The notes: generated by a model not told the origin, from the sequence alone. A stretch of 64,000 nt of DNA from Mucilaginibacter gilvus (GCF_004054195.1 NZ_SBIW01000012.1:372001-436000), one strand, 5' to 3'; shown: positions 45,164-54,632, numbered from the stretch's first letter. Translations and numbers: made by a program.

Positions 45164-47557
45164 TTAAAGCGGTAGGCTAAAATAAAAAGTAGAGCCTTTA
45201 TCGGGTTCGCTTTCCAGCCAGATCTTGCCACCATGGCGTTCTACTATTTCGGCGCTTAAATATAAGCCGATACCGAAACCGGAGATGTGGCGGGTATTGC
45301 TGCTCTCTACGCGGTAGTAACGGTCGAATATTTTAACGGCGTCTGAGGGTTTTATGCCAATGCCTTCGTCCCTTACGCTTACAATGAGTTCCTTTTGTTT
45401 TATTGTGCAGGAAATTTGGATGGTGGTATCCTTGGGCGAATATTTAACCGCGTTACTGATAAGGTTGGAAACCACGGAGTTGATCTTATCCCGGTCGGCA
45501 TATACCTCGGTTGATGCGCACTGCGGTAGGCTAATGTGGTGACTGTTTACGCTCAACTTCATTTCTTCGGCAATTTCGCCTACCAGCTCCTGGATATTAA
45601 AGCGACTTTTTTCTATCAGGATCTTGCCCGATTCCAGTCGGGAGATGTTCAGGAAACCATTGATCATGGTGCTCATCCGTTTCACCTGGGCGTTTGCCTT
45701 AGCCATGGCACCGGCTAAAAACTGGTCGTCGCTGGTTTGTAGCTTGGCATTGGTTACCTGTATAATGGCGTTGAGCGAGGTAAGGGGCGTTTTCAGCTCA
45801 TGGCTCACCATCCCTATAAAATCGTTCTTGCGCATCTCGTCGCGCTTACGTTCGGTAATATCGTGCAGTACACCGGTGAAAAAGTCCTTACCGTCATAAT
45901 TGAGCATGGTACCAATGCCGCGCACCCAGCGGGTGGCACCATCATGATAACCTATTACCGGGTATTCCATATCAAAGCGTTGGCCTTTTGTAAAGGCGAC
46001 CTCCACCATTTCGGCAACCTTCTGGCGGTAATCCTGGTGGATCTGGTTAATAACTGCTTCATAAGGGACCTCCTCATCCGGCTTAAAGCCGAAAAACTCT
46101 TTTAAGGTTGGCGATGCGGAAAGTACTCTGTCGGTAGCATTAATAAAATAGGTTCCAAGCCCGGCGGCATCAACCGCCATACGCAAACCTTCTTCGGCAC
46201 GCTCTACTTTTACAGCCGCCAGGTACTGGTCGGTAATATCCATCACCACCCCGGTAAAGGCCGAGAAAGCCCCGGACGGATCTGCCTTGAGGTTGCCAAT
46301 GGCCCGCAGCCAGCGCAGCTGGTTATCATGCAAGCCGATCACCGGATAGGTTACATCATAATCGCCGTTATGATAAATGGCGTTCTCCAGTTTGTTTGCC
46401 ACATATCCGCGGTACTCCTCGGTTATCTGCGCCAAAGCCTGTTCAATAGACAGGCTCTCCTCCGGATAATAGCCAAATAGTTCTTTCAAACGGGTATCAA
46501 CAATAAATTCTCTGGTGACTGAATGGATGAACCAGGTGCCAAAGTTGGCGGCATTAATGGCTAAGCGAAGCGCCACTTCCCCTTCCTCTATCTTTTGACG
46601 GGCGGCCAACAGCTGCCGGTTAAGCGATCCCAGCTCGTCGTTGGATGCGCTCAGCTCTTCGTTAGTGGATGCAAGTTCCTCGTTGGACGAGGCCATCTCT
46701 TCATTAATAGATTGCAATTCTTCTGAACTTTGCGCCAGCGCTTGCTCCCATTGCTTGCGTTCGGTAACATCGCGGGTGGTACCGGCCACGGCCTCTACCT
46801 CGCCGTTCTCATCCAGCACCGGGGTGAGGATATAATCGTATACCCGCCTGCCCAAAGTGGCGTGCGGGAAGGATACTTCGCCACGGACGGATTGTTTGGT
46901 TGCCCTCACCTGGTCTATCTCCCGTTCGTGCATGGCGGCGTGCCATTCTTCGTAGCCATTTTCACGCAAGCCCTTGCCAACGGCATTATCCCAGGTTTTG
47001 CCCCACATGGTTAGCAGGGCAGCGTTGGCATAAGTGAAGCGGTAATCCAGCCCAAATACGTACATCAGGTCGGGCGTACCGGCGGTGATGGTTTCATATA
47101 GTCGTTTTTGCTGCTCGGCACGTTCGGTAGTTTCCCGCAGCGCTTCCTCAGCCTGTTTACGGTCGGTAATATCGCTGGCGGTGCCAAACCACTCCGTTAT
47201 CTCGCCTCTTTCATCCAGGATGGGCACGGCACGCGAAAAAGTCCAGCCAGTGCTGCCGTCAACCCGCTGCACCCGGTGTTCTAATTGAAGTATTTTTTTA
47301 TCCCTGATGGCTTCCTTGATAGCGGCTGTTACCATTTCCTGATCGCCGGGATAAACGTTTTTTGCCAGCCAATCGGTTGTGGGTTCGTGCGTATCTTTTA
47401 AAAAACCGCGCCCATCCAACTGCCGCATAATCCGCCAGTCGGCGCTAAGGCTGTAAATAACGTCAGACGTAGCGGTAACCAGCGCCCTAAAGCGTTCCTC
47501 ACTCGCAAAAATCGCTTGTTCGTTTAACAGGGGCTTATTATCTGATGGCTTTGTCAT
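45164..47557 (-). CDS. Multi-PAS sensor histidine kinase
   Basis: The 797-residue protein has four PAS/PAC modules (about residues 15-135, 145-270, 325-450 and 450-570, each ending near a DITDR- or DVTER-type motif). A heptad-rich coiled coil with repeated NEELAS/NEEMAS units lies at about 275-320. The HisKA helix has the phospho-acceptor His586 in MVSHELKTPLTS, and the ATPase domain shows NLISNAVKYSP, VRDEGIGI and GFGIGLYL. There are no membrane helices, so it is a cytoplasmic sensor. No response regulator is adjacent, so it is an orphan kinase. Signal unknown. Confidence 0.92.
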   Translation of the reverse strand: MTKPSDNKPLLNEQAIFASEERFRALVTATSDVIYSLSADWRIMRQLDGRGFLKDTHEPTTDWLAKNVYPGDQEMVTAAIKEAIRDKKILQLEHRVQRVDGSTGWTFSRAVPILDERGEITEWFGTASDITDRKQAEEALRETTERAEQQKRLYETITAGTPDLMYVFGLDYRFTYANAALLTMWGKTWDNAVGKGLRENGYEEWHAAMHEREIDQVRATKQSVRGEVSFPHATLGRRVYDYILTPVLDENGEVEAVAGTTRDVTERKQWEQALAQSSEELQSINEEMASSNEELASTNEELSASNDELGSLNRQLLAARQKIEEGEVALRLAINAANFGTWFIHSVTREFIVDTRLKELFGYYPEESLSIEQALAQITEEYRGYVANKLENAIYHNGDYDVTYPVIGLHDNQLRWLRAIGNLKADPSGAFSAFTGVVMDITDQYLAAVKVERAEEGLRMAVDAAGLGTYFINATDRVLSASPTLKEFFGFKPDEEVPYEAVINQIHQDYRQKVAEMVEVAFTKGQRFDMEYPVIGYHDGATRWVRGIGTMLNYDGKDFFTGVLHDITERKRDEMRKNDFIGMVSHELKTPLTSLNAIIQVTNAKLQTSDDQFLAGAMAKANAQVKRMSTMINGFLNISRLESGKILIEKSRFNIQELVGEIAEEMKLSVNSHHISLPQCASTEVYADRDKINSVVSNLISNAVKYSPKDTTIQISCTIKQKELIVSVRDEGIGIKPSDAVKIFDRYYRVESSNTRHISGFGIGLYLSAEIVERHGGKIWLESEPDKGSTFYFSLPL

Positions 47558-47763
47558 GGCATGGATAAACTATAACGGAAAATAGGAATAAAATAAAAAA
47601 GCGGCTAATTTGTTTGGGTTGGTGAGGCTTTATTCCTATAGGTGGTAAGGTGGTTGTGTTAAGTTTGGCGGCCATAGGAAAAGGTGGAGCCAGGGTTTTT
47701 CTATTCCCTCCCGCAGAGGGGTATTAGCCGGTTTACTATGATGATTTGGAAAAGCACTAACAG

Positions 47764-47856
47764 TGGTTTAAAGGTTACGACAGCCCCGCTATCCGCTGCA
47801 AGCCGCCGGGAGAAGCGGCTTTACGCTGCTCTCGGGTTTAGGTGGGGAAGGTTGGT
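47764..47856 (+). repeat. Dispersed repeat family A, copy 4
   Basis: Contains AGCCCCGCTATCCGCTGC, AAGCCGCCGGGAGAAGCGGC, TTTACGCTGC and CTCGGGTTTAGGTGGGG. Same orientation as copy 1. Confidence 0.75.
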
Positions 47857-47944
47857 GCAAGTATTCTTATCGCTGCCGCGTATCCGGCTTGTGGCCTGTA
47901 TGCAAGGGTTATTAATGGCGGGGGGATGCAGTGTAGGGTAGGAG

Positions 47945-48036
47945 TGGGCGTACTCTTGACTTTGCCGCTTTGCTTTGCATGTGGTTAGGCACGAGAACGC
48001 CCTTCAATGCCCAAAGCCGCATACTTGCGCCAGGGA
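47945..48036 (+). repeat. Dispersed repeat family B, copy 1
   Basis: GTGGGCGTACTCTTGAC, TAGGCACGAGAACGC, then CCAAAGCCGCATACTTGCGCC followed by AGGGAGGGTGGG. The same ordered blocks occur at 58931-59040. It abuts the HD pseudogene fragment. No gene is supported in 47558-48027. Confidence 0.7.
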
Positions 48037-48200
48037 GGGTGGGCAGTCAGGTTAAAAAAAGAGTATACAGACCGCGACTGGTGGCAATCTAACATTAGCT
48101 TGCTTACCGGCATACCTATTTTACCCAGTATGGCAAAACCGTGTTGCAGCAAAATACGCTCAATAATATTGATGTGCTGCTCGCCGGGTTCCTTAAATAA
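48028..48200 (+). pseudogene. Broken copy of the 3' end of the HD-domain gene
   Basis: This stretch aligns to 44573-44736 from about GTGGGCAG to the shared stop and following GCGTT, with roughly 87 percent identity by hand count. One base is missing in the CTTACCGGCAT segment (CTTACCCGGCA in the intact gene), which breaks the frame. Only the last third is present; upstream bases belong to a family B repeat. It is a duplicated relic. Confidence 0.85.
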
Positions 48201-48310
48201 GCGTTGCTTTTTTTAAATGGAAGGGTGGCTTACCTGAGGATAAGCTGAATTACTTGTAGGCGGTCAATAGGATAGCTCCTAAAAGCAGGGCTCTAACCGG
48301 CAGATCCTAA

Positions 48311-49063
48311 TTACTGTTTTAATAACCTACTATTTATGACTGATAAAATGACACTACCAAAGGCTTTTCCAGCATCTAAGAGTTCTGTACTTAATTTTTT
48401 CTCCGGGTACAAAATTTTGCAAAGCTTTTCATTCAATGGCTGCGTAAAAAACTGTTTGTAATAATCAGAGTCCGGATTGATGAGGACCTCAATTTCATTT
48501 TCCCATTCGTAATTCACGCGTGTAAGATTCGCATGAGTTATATCCATTATTTTGAAGCCGATTGAATTTTTAGGAAGATAATTTAGAAAGATATATCCTA
48601 AGTCTGGACTTGTATGAAAATTAATTTTATCTTTTTCATACATTACGATTTTGTTGTCTATTTCCTGGAGTACCCACTTGTGTGATTCTTTGGGCATTAA
48701 ATACTCACCAATGATAGATGGCGTTTCTAAATAACCGCGTGGTGCAACCCGGAATTGTTCTGCTAAAAATTTCGCTGGATCGTCCACATGTTCAAGTACA
48801 TGGCTACAGATCACGTAGTCAAATTCTTTCTCTTTAAATGGAAGCGCATGACCGTCTGCTTCAATAAGGGTTTGATTTCCTAAAACTTTAAGGTCACCAG
48901 ATCTGTGGTAATTGATATCTATAAATCTTTCCACGAGCACATTGGATCTTTTATGTGGATAGTTACCCGGGCCAACCTCCAATACGTGGTAGTTTTTCTT
49001 TATTGAAAGATCAGATTGCGACCTTGGGTTTTTTAATTTCATTTTATCATTTAAAGAAACCAA
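48311..49063 (-). CDS. Class I SAM-dependent methyltransferase
   Basis: The 250-residue protein has the methyltransferase type 11 pattern: SAM-binding VLEVGPGNYP (about residues 27-36), acidic loop LIEADGHALPF, FDYVICSHVLEHVDDPAKFLAEQFRV, and RGYLETPS. It probably methylates a small molecule or a surface sugar; the target is unknown. The gene is clearly more AT-rich than the region and has no related neighbours, as expected for a laterally gained gene or the relic of a polysaccharide cluster. Confidence 0.85.
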   Translation of the reverse strand: MVSLNDKMKLKNPRSQSDLSIKKNYHVLEVGPGNYPHKRSNVLVERFIDINYHRSGDLKVLGNQTLIEADGHALPFKEKEFDYVICSHVLEHVDDPAKFLAEQFRVAPRGYLETPSIIGEYLMPKESHKWVLQEIDNKIVMYEKDKINFHTSPDLGYIFLNYLPKNSIGFKIMDITHANLTRVNYEWENEIEVLINPDSDYYKQFFTQPLNEKLCKILYPEKKLSTELLDAGKAFGSVILSVINSRLLKQ

Positions 49064-49308
49064 GAAAACTTATTTTCTCATTAGTTTAGTTAAAGGTATA
49101 AAAATAGGCACATATTATTTATGTCCCTCATCAAAAAATGCCTTTTAAGCAAATATATATCAAATGTTAATCTGTCCATTCAATTCGGCCATCTGATCAA
49201 TTGAACTACCGACGGTAAAAGTTAGTCCCTCTATAAGGGGGTGCAGAGAATTTACTTCGGTTTGCGTCCATTATTCGAAATTCATCATTCGATATTAAAA
49301 ACCTTCCC

Positions 49309-51861
49309 CTAAAACCTAAATCCTACCGTTATATAACTCAGGTATCCATCGGCGCTTTTGCCGAGAACGGCCTGGAGCAGGAAGGCGTTGTAGGGAGTAA
49401 GGAAGATGCCGCCGCCGTAGGTATCGTGGATGGTGCTGGAGTGTTCGCCTTTGAGCCATACACGGCCGGCATCGTTAAAGGCTACCAGGCCGAAGGACGA
49501 GGCCAATACGTAAGCGTTAAAATTGAACAGTTTGGCGCGCAGTTCCAGGTTGTTGTAGAGCACGGTGTTGCCTATAAAACGGCTGGTGTGGAAGCCCTGC
49601 AGGGTTAATCCGCCCAGGTTCATCATCTGGAAGAATTCGCCCTTGCCCACAATGTGACCCACGCCGGTGCGGTTGGCAAGTACTATGGTTGAATCTTTTA
49701 TCGGCACAAAAAAGCTGAAAGTGCTGAGAAAGGAGGCACTGCTATGGCCGCCTACATTGAGCCCGGTAAGCCCGGTTACCGTAGTGCGCCAGGTTACGCC
49801 CTTGCTGGGGAAGGTTTGGTTGTTGCGGCTATCATACACCGCTCCGCCAATAACGCCCTCGTAAAGTTTGGTATCAAAAAGGCGTTCTTCGGGATGTTCC
49901 TGGTCGTACTGGCTAAAAAAGTGATCGAAGTTAGACCCGCGCGAAGCGATGTAAAACTCGGTGATGAGGCCGCCGCTTACCTGCCATTTATCAAATTTAT
50001 GCGCCAGACGAATATCGGCTACGCCGTAATCGTACCTGTTGCGGTAGTAATAAAACTCTTTTTCGTTTTGGTATTCGCCCACGTTGCCCAGGCCAAAAAA
50101 GTTGTTGGTATTGCGCGGGCCGCGTTCGGTGATGTTTACCAGCAGGTCGGTTTTGCCCCAAACGCTTTTAAAAATACCGCTATAGGTTACAATGAAGGAT
50201 TTTTTGCTGAGCGTATAGTTCACCTTCAGCTGCTGCGTGTTGCGGTAAGGCTCTTTACGGAAACTATATTGTGTAAGCCCCACGCCGCCCACCAGCTGCA
50301 GGCCGTCTTCTGTACTGTAACCAACGCCTACTATGGGCGTGTAGGTAGTGTATTTATTCTCTGGGCGTTTGTAGGCGTTTATGGCAGTGTCGTTAGATAG
50401 TTTAAGGTGCGCCTCGCTGGAGGTTGGCAGGCTGTTGCCTGGTCCGCGCACATCGTACACGTATAGGTTTTTGCGGTTGTTCAGCGCGGTATCAATATGA
50501 TAGGTGTCGGTATCGGTGCCGCCTATCATGCGCACTTTTATAGGGGTTTGGTTGCTGCCGGTAACCTCGAAGCTGTTTTTACCGCTCAGGCCGTACAGAC
50601 GCACATCGTTGGTAACCTCTTTTTTAAACGTGCGCTGGTAAATAACCTTGCCTGTGGTGTTGTCCTTTTTTACCTTGTTAATGGTCACTTTTACGTCTCC
50701 ATCCTTTTGGGTGTTGATGGTAAAATGCTCGTCCTTATCAGATGCGGGGACGTCCACCTTTTGTGCCAGGAAACGGTAGTATTGCATGGCGAACTTTTTG
50801 ATATGGTCGCGCCGCTTAAAAAAAGTTTTGAGGATGTGCGGACCTGAAACCGCGTACACGTTGGCCGGCATAAGCTTCACGGCGCGGGTAACCAGGCTAT
50901 CGGTAAGTGTCTTTTGTACGTAGGCAATCTCATCTTCCCAATCTTTTTCATTCGGTTGGTTTAAAAAGTAAAGGTCGAACCCAACGGTGTTATAGTTCCA
51001 CATATCCACCCGCCTAATGTGGTCGGTATAGGGCTGCAGATTGGGTTTTGCCAGGGCCATTACGGTAAATATAGCACCGCCTGTGGTGTAGAAAACTTTG
51101 TCGCGGTCGCCGGGGGTTGGCTCGTAGGTGTTTTTGGTAGAGTCCTCGCCCTTGGTCCATTTCCACTGGCCACCGTGGCGGTCCCAGTCGCCCATGATCA
51201 TATCCAGGATGCGGGCGCGGAGAATGAGTTTCTGGTCTGTTTTTTTATCGTTATCCTCTTCCAGTTTATCCTGCACTTTTTCGGTTTTATAATCTTTGCC
51301 GCCATCTGCCGGGCCGTGTTCTTCAAACAGGTAAACATGGTTGGCAAATTCGTCGCGGTATTTGCCCAGTTGAGGGTCATCGCCCAGGTAAACAATTTTG
51401 GGGTTGGTATGGGTTATGCCCAATGCCTGCGCCATAGGCGGCACCGCCAGTGCCGAGAAAGGGTGACCTATAGAACCTGCATCTAACATGATAGCCTCTA
51501 CAAGGGTGTTCTTATAGATCTTGGGCTGATCGCGCGAGGTGGTTTTATTGGCAGAGCGCAGTACCCATTCGCGGCCGCTCGAATCCTCCAATTGTAAGGA
51601 CGTAGTTTGGTTGCCGCCGCCGGTACCGGTAATTTTTAAGCCGCCTTTTTCTTTATCGAGGTGGAACACCGGCATCCTGATCTCCTGCGCCCAAACCTTG
51701 CGGTAATTAGTGCCAAGCAATAACCGGGTTACCTTGCCGGCTTTGTCAAATTTGGTGTTAATGGCCATAGTGATGCTATCCGGCGGGCTTGCCTGTTGCG
51801 AATAAGCAAAACGTGTTAATAACAAAAAGAAGGCGCTTACAAATAGCCGTTTATAACTCAT
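49309..51861 (-). CDS. BamA/TamA-family outer membrane protein with kinase-like periplasmic region
   Basis: The 850-residue protein has a signal peptide (MSYKRLFVSAFFLLLTRFAYSQ) and a C-terminal 16-strand-type barrel (about residues 480-850) ending in aromatic VGFRF, the usual barrel signal. The N-terminal half is not POTRA-like. It shows WVLRSANK (Lys106), a helix with PPMAQALGITHTNPKIVYLGDD (about 141-162), Glu179-Glu180 in VYLFEEHG, then ILDMIMGDWDRHGGQWKW with D225-x-D227-R228-H229, and PGDRDKVF with D252 and D254. This order resembles HipA/Fam20-like atypical kinases. No metallophosphoesterase domain is present, unlike in some relatives. Family assignment is good; kinase activity is a hypothesis. 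Confidence 0.85.
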   Translation of the reverse strand: MSYKRLFVSAFFLLLTRFAYSQQASPPDSITMAINTKFDKAGKVTRLLLGTNYRKVWAQEIRMPVFHLDKEKGGLKITGTGGGNQTTSLQLEDSSGREWVLRSANKTTSRDQPKIYKNTLVEAIMLDAGSIGHPFSALAVPPMAQALGITHTNPKIVYLGDDPQLGKYRDEFANHVYLFEEHGPADGGKDYKTEKVQDKLEEDNDKKTDQKLILRARILDMIMGDWDRHGGQWKWTKGEDSTKNTYEPTPGDRDKVFYTTGGAIFTVMALAKPNLQPYTDHIRRVDMWNYNTVGFDLYFLNQPNEKDWEDEIAYVQKTLTDSLVTRAVKLMPANVYAVSGPHILKTFFKRRDHIKKFAMQYYRFLAQKVDVPASDKDEHFTINTQKDGDVKVTINKVKKDNTTGKVIYQRTFKKEVTNDVRLYGLSGKNSFEVTGSNQTPIKVRMIGGTDTDTYHIDTALNNRKNLYVYDVRGPGNSLPTSSEAHLKLSNDTAINAYKRPENKYTTYTPIVGVGYSTEDGLQLVGGVGLTQYSFRKEPYRNTQQLKVNYTLSKKSFIVTYSGIFKSVWGKTDLLVNITERGPRNTNNFFGLGNVGEYQNEKEFYYYRNRYDYGVADIRLAHKFDKWQVSGGLITEFYIASRGSNFDHFFSQYDQEHPEERLFDTKLYEGVIGGAVYDSRNNQTFPSKGVTWRTTVTGLTGLNVGGHSSASFLSTFSFFVPIKDSTIVLANRTGVGHIVGKGEFFQMMNLGGLTLQGFHTSRFIGNTVLYNNLELRAKLFNFNAYVLASSFGLVAFNDAGRVWLKGEHSSTIHDTYGGGIFLTPYNAFLLQAVLGKSADGYLSYITVGFRF

Positions 51862-52053
51862 AGATGGTACGGGGGCGTTGAGGAACTGAAAGTAGGTTGA
51901 TTAACATCCGCTGCGTGCATTTGTTCTGCAACCTTGCTAAAAGTACAATTTTGTTGTGGTAAAGTCCGAAGACAGCAAGTTGGATTTCATGAAAAACTAT
52001 TTTAACCTTAACATCAAATCCATTATATTTAAAACCTTAACTAACCTTATTGC

Positions 52054-53019
52054 ATGAAAAAACTTTACGCCCTCATTGTTTTCTTAGGCCTTTGTGTAAA
52101 TGCTTCCCTGGCGCAGGATAGCACGGGCCTAAAGACAGCAGCCTTCGAAAAATCATTCACCTACCAGCATGGCACCATCAAAATAGGCGATGGTATAGCT
52201 ACGGTAACCGTCCCTAAAGGCTTTAAATACCTCGATTCGGTACAGTCGCTGCGGGTACTTACCGAAATTTGGGGCAACCCCAAAACGGCTAACATGACCT
52301 TGGGCTTTATTCTGCCCGAAGATCAGGGTGTTATGGCCGGCGGGTATGTGTTCAACATTCAGTATGATGCCATTGGCTACGTAAAAGACGATGATGCCAA
52401 AGACGTTAATTACGATGAAATGCTCACCAACCTGAAAAAGGAGACCACTGACAACAATGCCGAGCGCCAGAAAACCGGGTACGAGCCGATAACCATTGTC
52501 GGCTGGGCCGCAACACCGTATTATGATGCCAATAAGCACATTCTGCACTGGGCCAAAGAAGTGAAATTTGGTACTGACAGTGTGAACACGCTTAATTATA
52601 ATGTACGTGTACTGGGCCGCAAAGGCGTATTGGTATTAAACGCCATAGCCACCATGAACGAAATAGCACCCGTAAAAGCCGACGTGCCGCATGTACTCAC
52701 CATGGTTGAATTTACCGACGGTAACAAATACACCAATTTCGATTCGGGTATTGATAAGGTAGCGGCCTGGACCATCGGCGGCCTGGTTGCTGGTAAAATA
52801 CTGGCTAAAGTTGGTTTTTTTGCCCTCGCCGTTAAATTTTGGAAGCTGATAGCCCTCGCGTTTGTAGGCGTAGGTGGTGCCATCAAAAAGTTCTTCACCG
52901 GGAGAAAATCGGCAGCGCCTGTTACCCCGGCCGAAGAGGAAAAAGAACCCGTGGCCGCCTTAGAATCGCTTGGCAACGAAACGGAAGAGAAGAAGGAAGA
53001 AGATAAGCCGGCATTGTAA
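52054..53019 (+). CDS. DUF2167 membrane-anchored protein
   Basis: The 321-residue protein has a signal peptide (MKKLYALIVFLGLCVNASLAQ) and a DUF2167 domain over residues 35-270: IKIGDGIATVTVPKGFKYLD, LGFILPEDQGVMAGG, YEPITIVGWAATPYYDANKHILHWAKE and LNYNVRVLGRKGVLVLN. A hydrophobic region follows (GGLVAGKILAKVGFFALAVKFWKLIALAFVG, about 250-285) and then a charged tail. The family is exported and inner-membrane anchored; function is unknown. A strong terminator ends the gene. Confidence 0.9.
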   Translation: MKKLYALIVFLGLCVNASLAQDSTGLKTAAFEKSFTYQHGTIKIGDGIATVTVPKGFKYLDSVQSLRVLTEIWGNPKTANMTLGFILPEDQGVMAGGYVFNIQYDAIGYVKDDDAKDVNYDEMLTNLKKETTDNNAERQKTGYEPITIVGWAATPYYDANKHILHWAKEVKFGTDSVNTLNYNVRVLGRKGVLVLNAIATMNEIAPVKADVPHVLTMVEFTDGNKYTNFDSGIDKVAAWTIGGLVAGKILAKVGFFALAVKFWKLIALAFVGVGGAIKKFFTGRKSAAPVTPAEEEKEPVAALESLGNETEEKKEEDKPAL

Positions 53020-53037
53020 CGCTGTTTATTTCAATTA

Positions 53038-53077
53038 AAACGCCCGGGCTTTGCAGAAAGGCCCGGGCGTTTTTTTG
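53038..53077 (+). terminator. Intrinsic terminator after the DUF2167 gene
   Basis: AACGCCCGGGC and GCCCGGGCGTT pair perfectly around TTTGCAGAAAG, followed by seven T's. Confidence 0.93.
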
Positions 53078-53183
53078 TAAAAATATTGAGGGTTAAGCAA
53101 AGCCCGGCAATTGGGTATGTGGCAACTTAAAACTAAATCTTAATTTAGGCTATTCATCTACGAGTGTATTTAAACATCATACT

Positions 53184-54398
53184 ATGCCACCTGTATCAAG
53201 CAAGAAATTCATTTGGGGCCTTGGGCTATTGTCGGTTATTATAGCTAAGCCTGCCTTGGCTCAACAAAAAGAGGGCGACCCGGTGGAAACCAAATCGCCA
53301 AACAGCGATTACCAGTCCGCCTTTAAAGGGCAAACCCGCGCGCCGGGTGTAAAAACCCAAACCGCTATAACTGCAACCGTGATTACCAGCGATCTGAAAA
53401 GCCCATGGGGATTATGCGTATTGCCGGATGGCCGTTTTCTGATCTCCGAAAAGGTGGGCACCATGCGCATCCTGAAAGCCGACGGGGAGGCCGATAAAAA
53501 GATAACCAACCTACCAGCCGTAGTGGCGCAGGGGCAGGGCGGTTTGCTGGATGTGAACATCGACCCTGATTTTGCCAACAACCGTATGGTTTATTGGGAT
53601 TACGCCGAAGCAGTTGCAGGTGGTAACGTGCTGGCCATAGCCAAAGGTAAATTGGCTGCCAATGAAAGCTCTATAGAAGATATACAGGTGATATACCGTG
53701 CCCTGCCCGCTTACCGCGGCCCGTTACAATACGGATCGCGCATTTTGTTTGATAAGCAGGGCAACCTGTTTGTAAGCACCGGCGAACGGTCTGGTAACGA
53801 CATCCGCATGAAGGCACAGGACCTTGATGCTGCCATTGGTAAAGTGATCCATATCACCAAAAACGGCTTGCCCGTAGCAAACGGACCATTTGCAGGTAAG
53901 GCAGGTGCCCTGCCCGAGATCTTCGCCTACGGTTTCCGTAACCCCGAAGGTATGGCTTGGAACCCCGTTACCGGCGAACTTTGGGAAGCCGAGTTCGGTC
54001 CACGCGGCGGCGACGAGATCAACATCATCCGCGCAGGCAATAACTACGGCTGGCCCGTGGTTACCTACGGTATAGAATACAGCGGCAGCAAGGTGGGCGA
54101 TGGCATCCAGCAAAAAGAAGGCGTTACCCAGCCCGTTTATTACTGGGACCCGAGCATCTCGCCGTCGGGCATTGCCTTTTATACCGGCACCGCTATCCCC
54201 GAGTGGAAAAACAATCTTTTTGTGGGCGGCCTCGGCGGTTCGCACATCGCGCGGTTGATCATCAGCAACAATAAAGTAACCGGCGAAGAACGCTTGCTGA
54301 AAGATAAAGGCGAACGCTGGCGCGCCCTCACCACAGGTAAAGACGGCGCCCTCTACGGCGTAACCGATAGCGGGAAACTGTATAGGATTGGGAAGTAG
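53184..54398 (+). CDS. PQQ-dependent aldose sugar dehydrogenase
   Basis: The 404-residue protein has an N-terminal signal (to about residue 27, PALAQQ) and a six-bladed propeller of the soluble glucose dehydrogenase (GdhB/YliI) type. Family segments visible are SPWGLCVLPDGRFLISEK, GQGGLLDVNIDPDF, GSRILFDKQGNLFVSTGER, AYGFRNPEGMAWNPVTGELWEAEFGPRGGDEINI and NNYGWPVVTYG. It oxidises aldoses to lactones in the periplasm with PQQ. No PQQ synthesis genes are in the window, so the cofactor would have to be taken up or made elsewhere. Confidence 0.93.
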   Translation: MPPVSSKKFIWGLGLLSVIIAKPALAQQKEGDPVETKSPNSDYQSAFKGQTRAPGVKTQTAITATVITSDLKSPWGLCVLPDGRFLISEKVGTMRILKADGEADKKITNLPAVVAQGQGGLLDVNIDPDFANNRMVYWDYAEAVAGGNVLAIAKGKLAANESSIEDIQVIYRALPAYRGPLQYGSRILFDKQGNLFVSTGERSGNDIRMKAQDLDAAIGKVIHITKNGLPVANGPFAGKAGALPEIFAYGFRNPEGMAWNPVTGELWEAEFGPRGGDEINIIRAGNNYGWPVVTYGIEYSGSKVGDGIQQKEGVTQPVYYWDPSISPSGIAFYTGTAIPEWKNNLFVGGLGGSHIARLIISNNKVTGEERLLKDKGERWRALTTGKDGALYGVTDSGKLYRIGK

Positions 54399-54531
54399 GG
54401 GTTTGTGAGTAGTGAGTAGGAAGTAGTGAGTATGAAATAAAACGTGCAGCTACAAATCTTTCCTTGGGGAGGGGGGGCGCCGTCATTCGACCAAATTATG
54501 CTTTAATACCCCCATGGGTAGGGGTGCGACT

Positions 54532-54553
54532 GTCACCCTGAGCTTGTCGAATG
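54532..54553 (+). repeat. Dispersed repeat family D, copy 1
   Basis: GTCACCCTGAGCTTGTCGAATG is the reverse complement of 60304-60327 with a few changes. It is a short intergenic repeat of a kind common in Bacteroidetes genomes. Confidence 0.6.
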
Positions 54554-54632
54554 TCGCGCAAAGGCCGGGGCCAATAGGTAGTTACCTGATCATTGCAAAG
54601 GCAGACTGGGCTTTACCACCCTACCATCAAAT

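Noticed and set aside
47684..47941. 85-codon plus-strand frame
   Set aside because: It spans a family A repeat and low-information sequence; no start context or family pattern.
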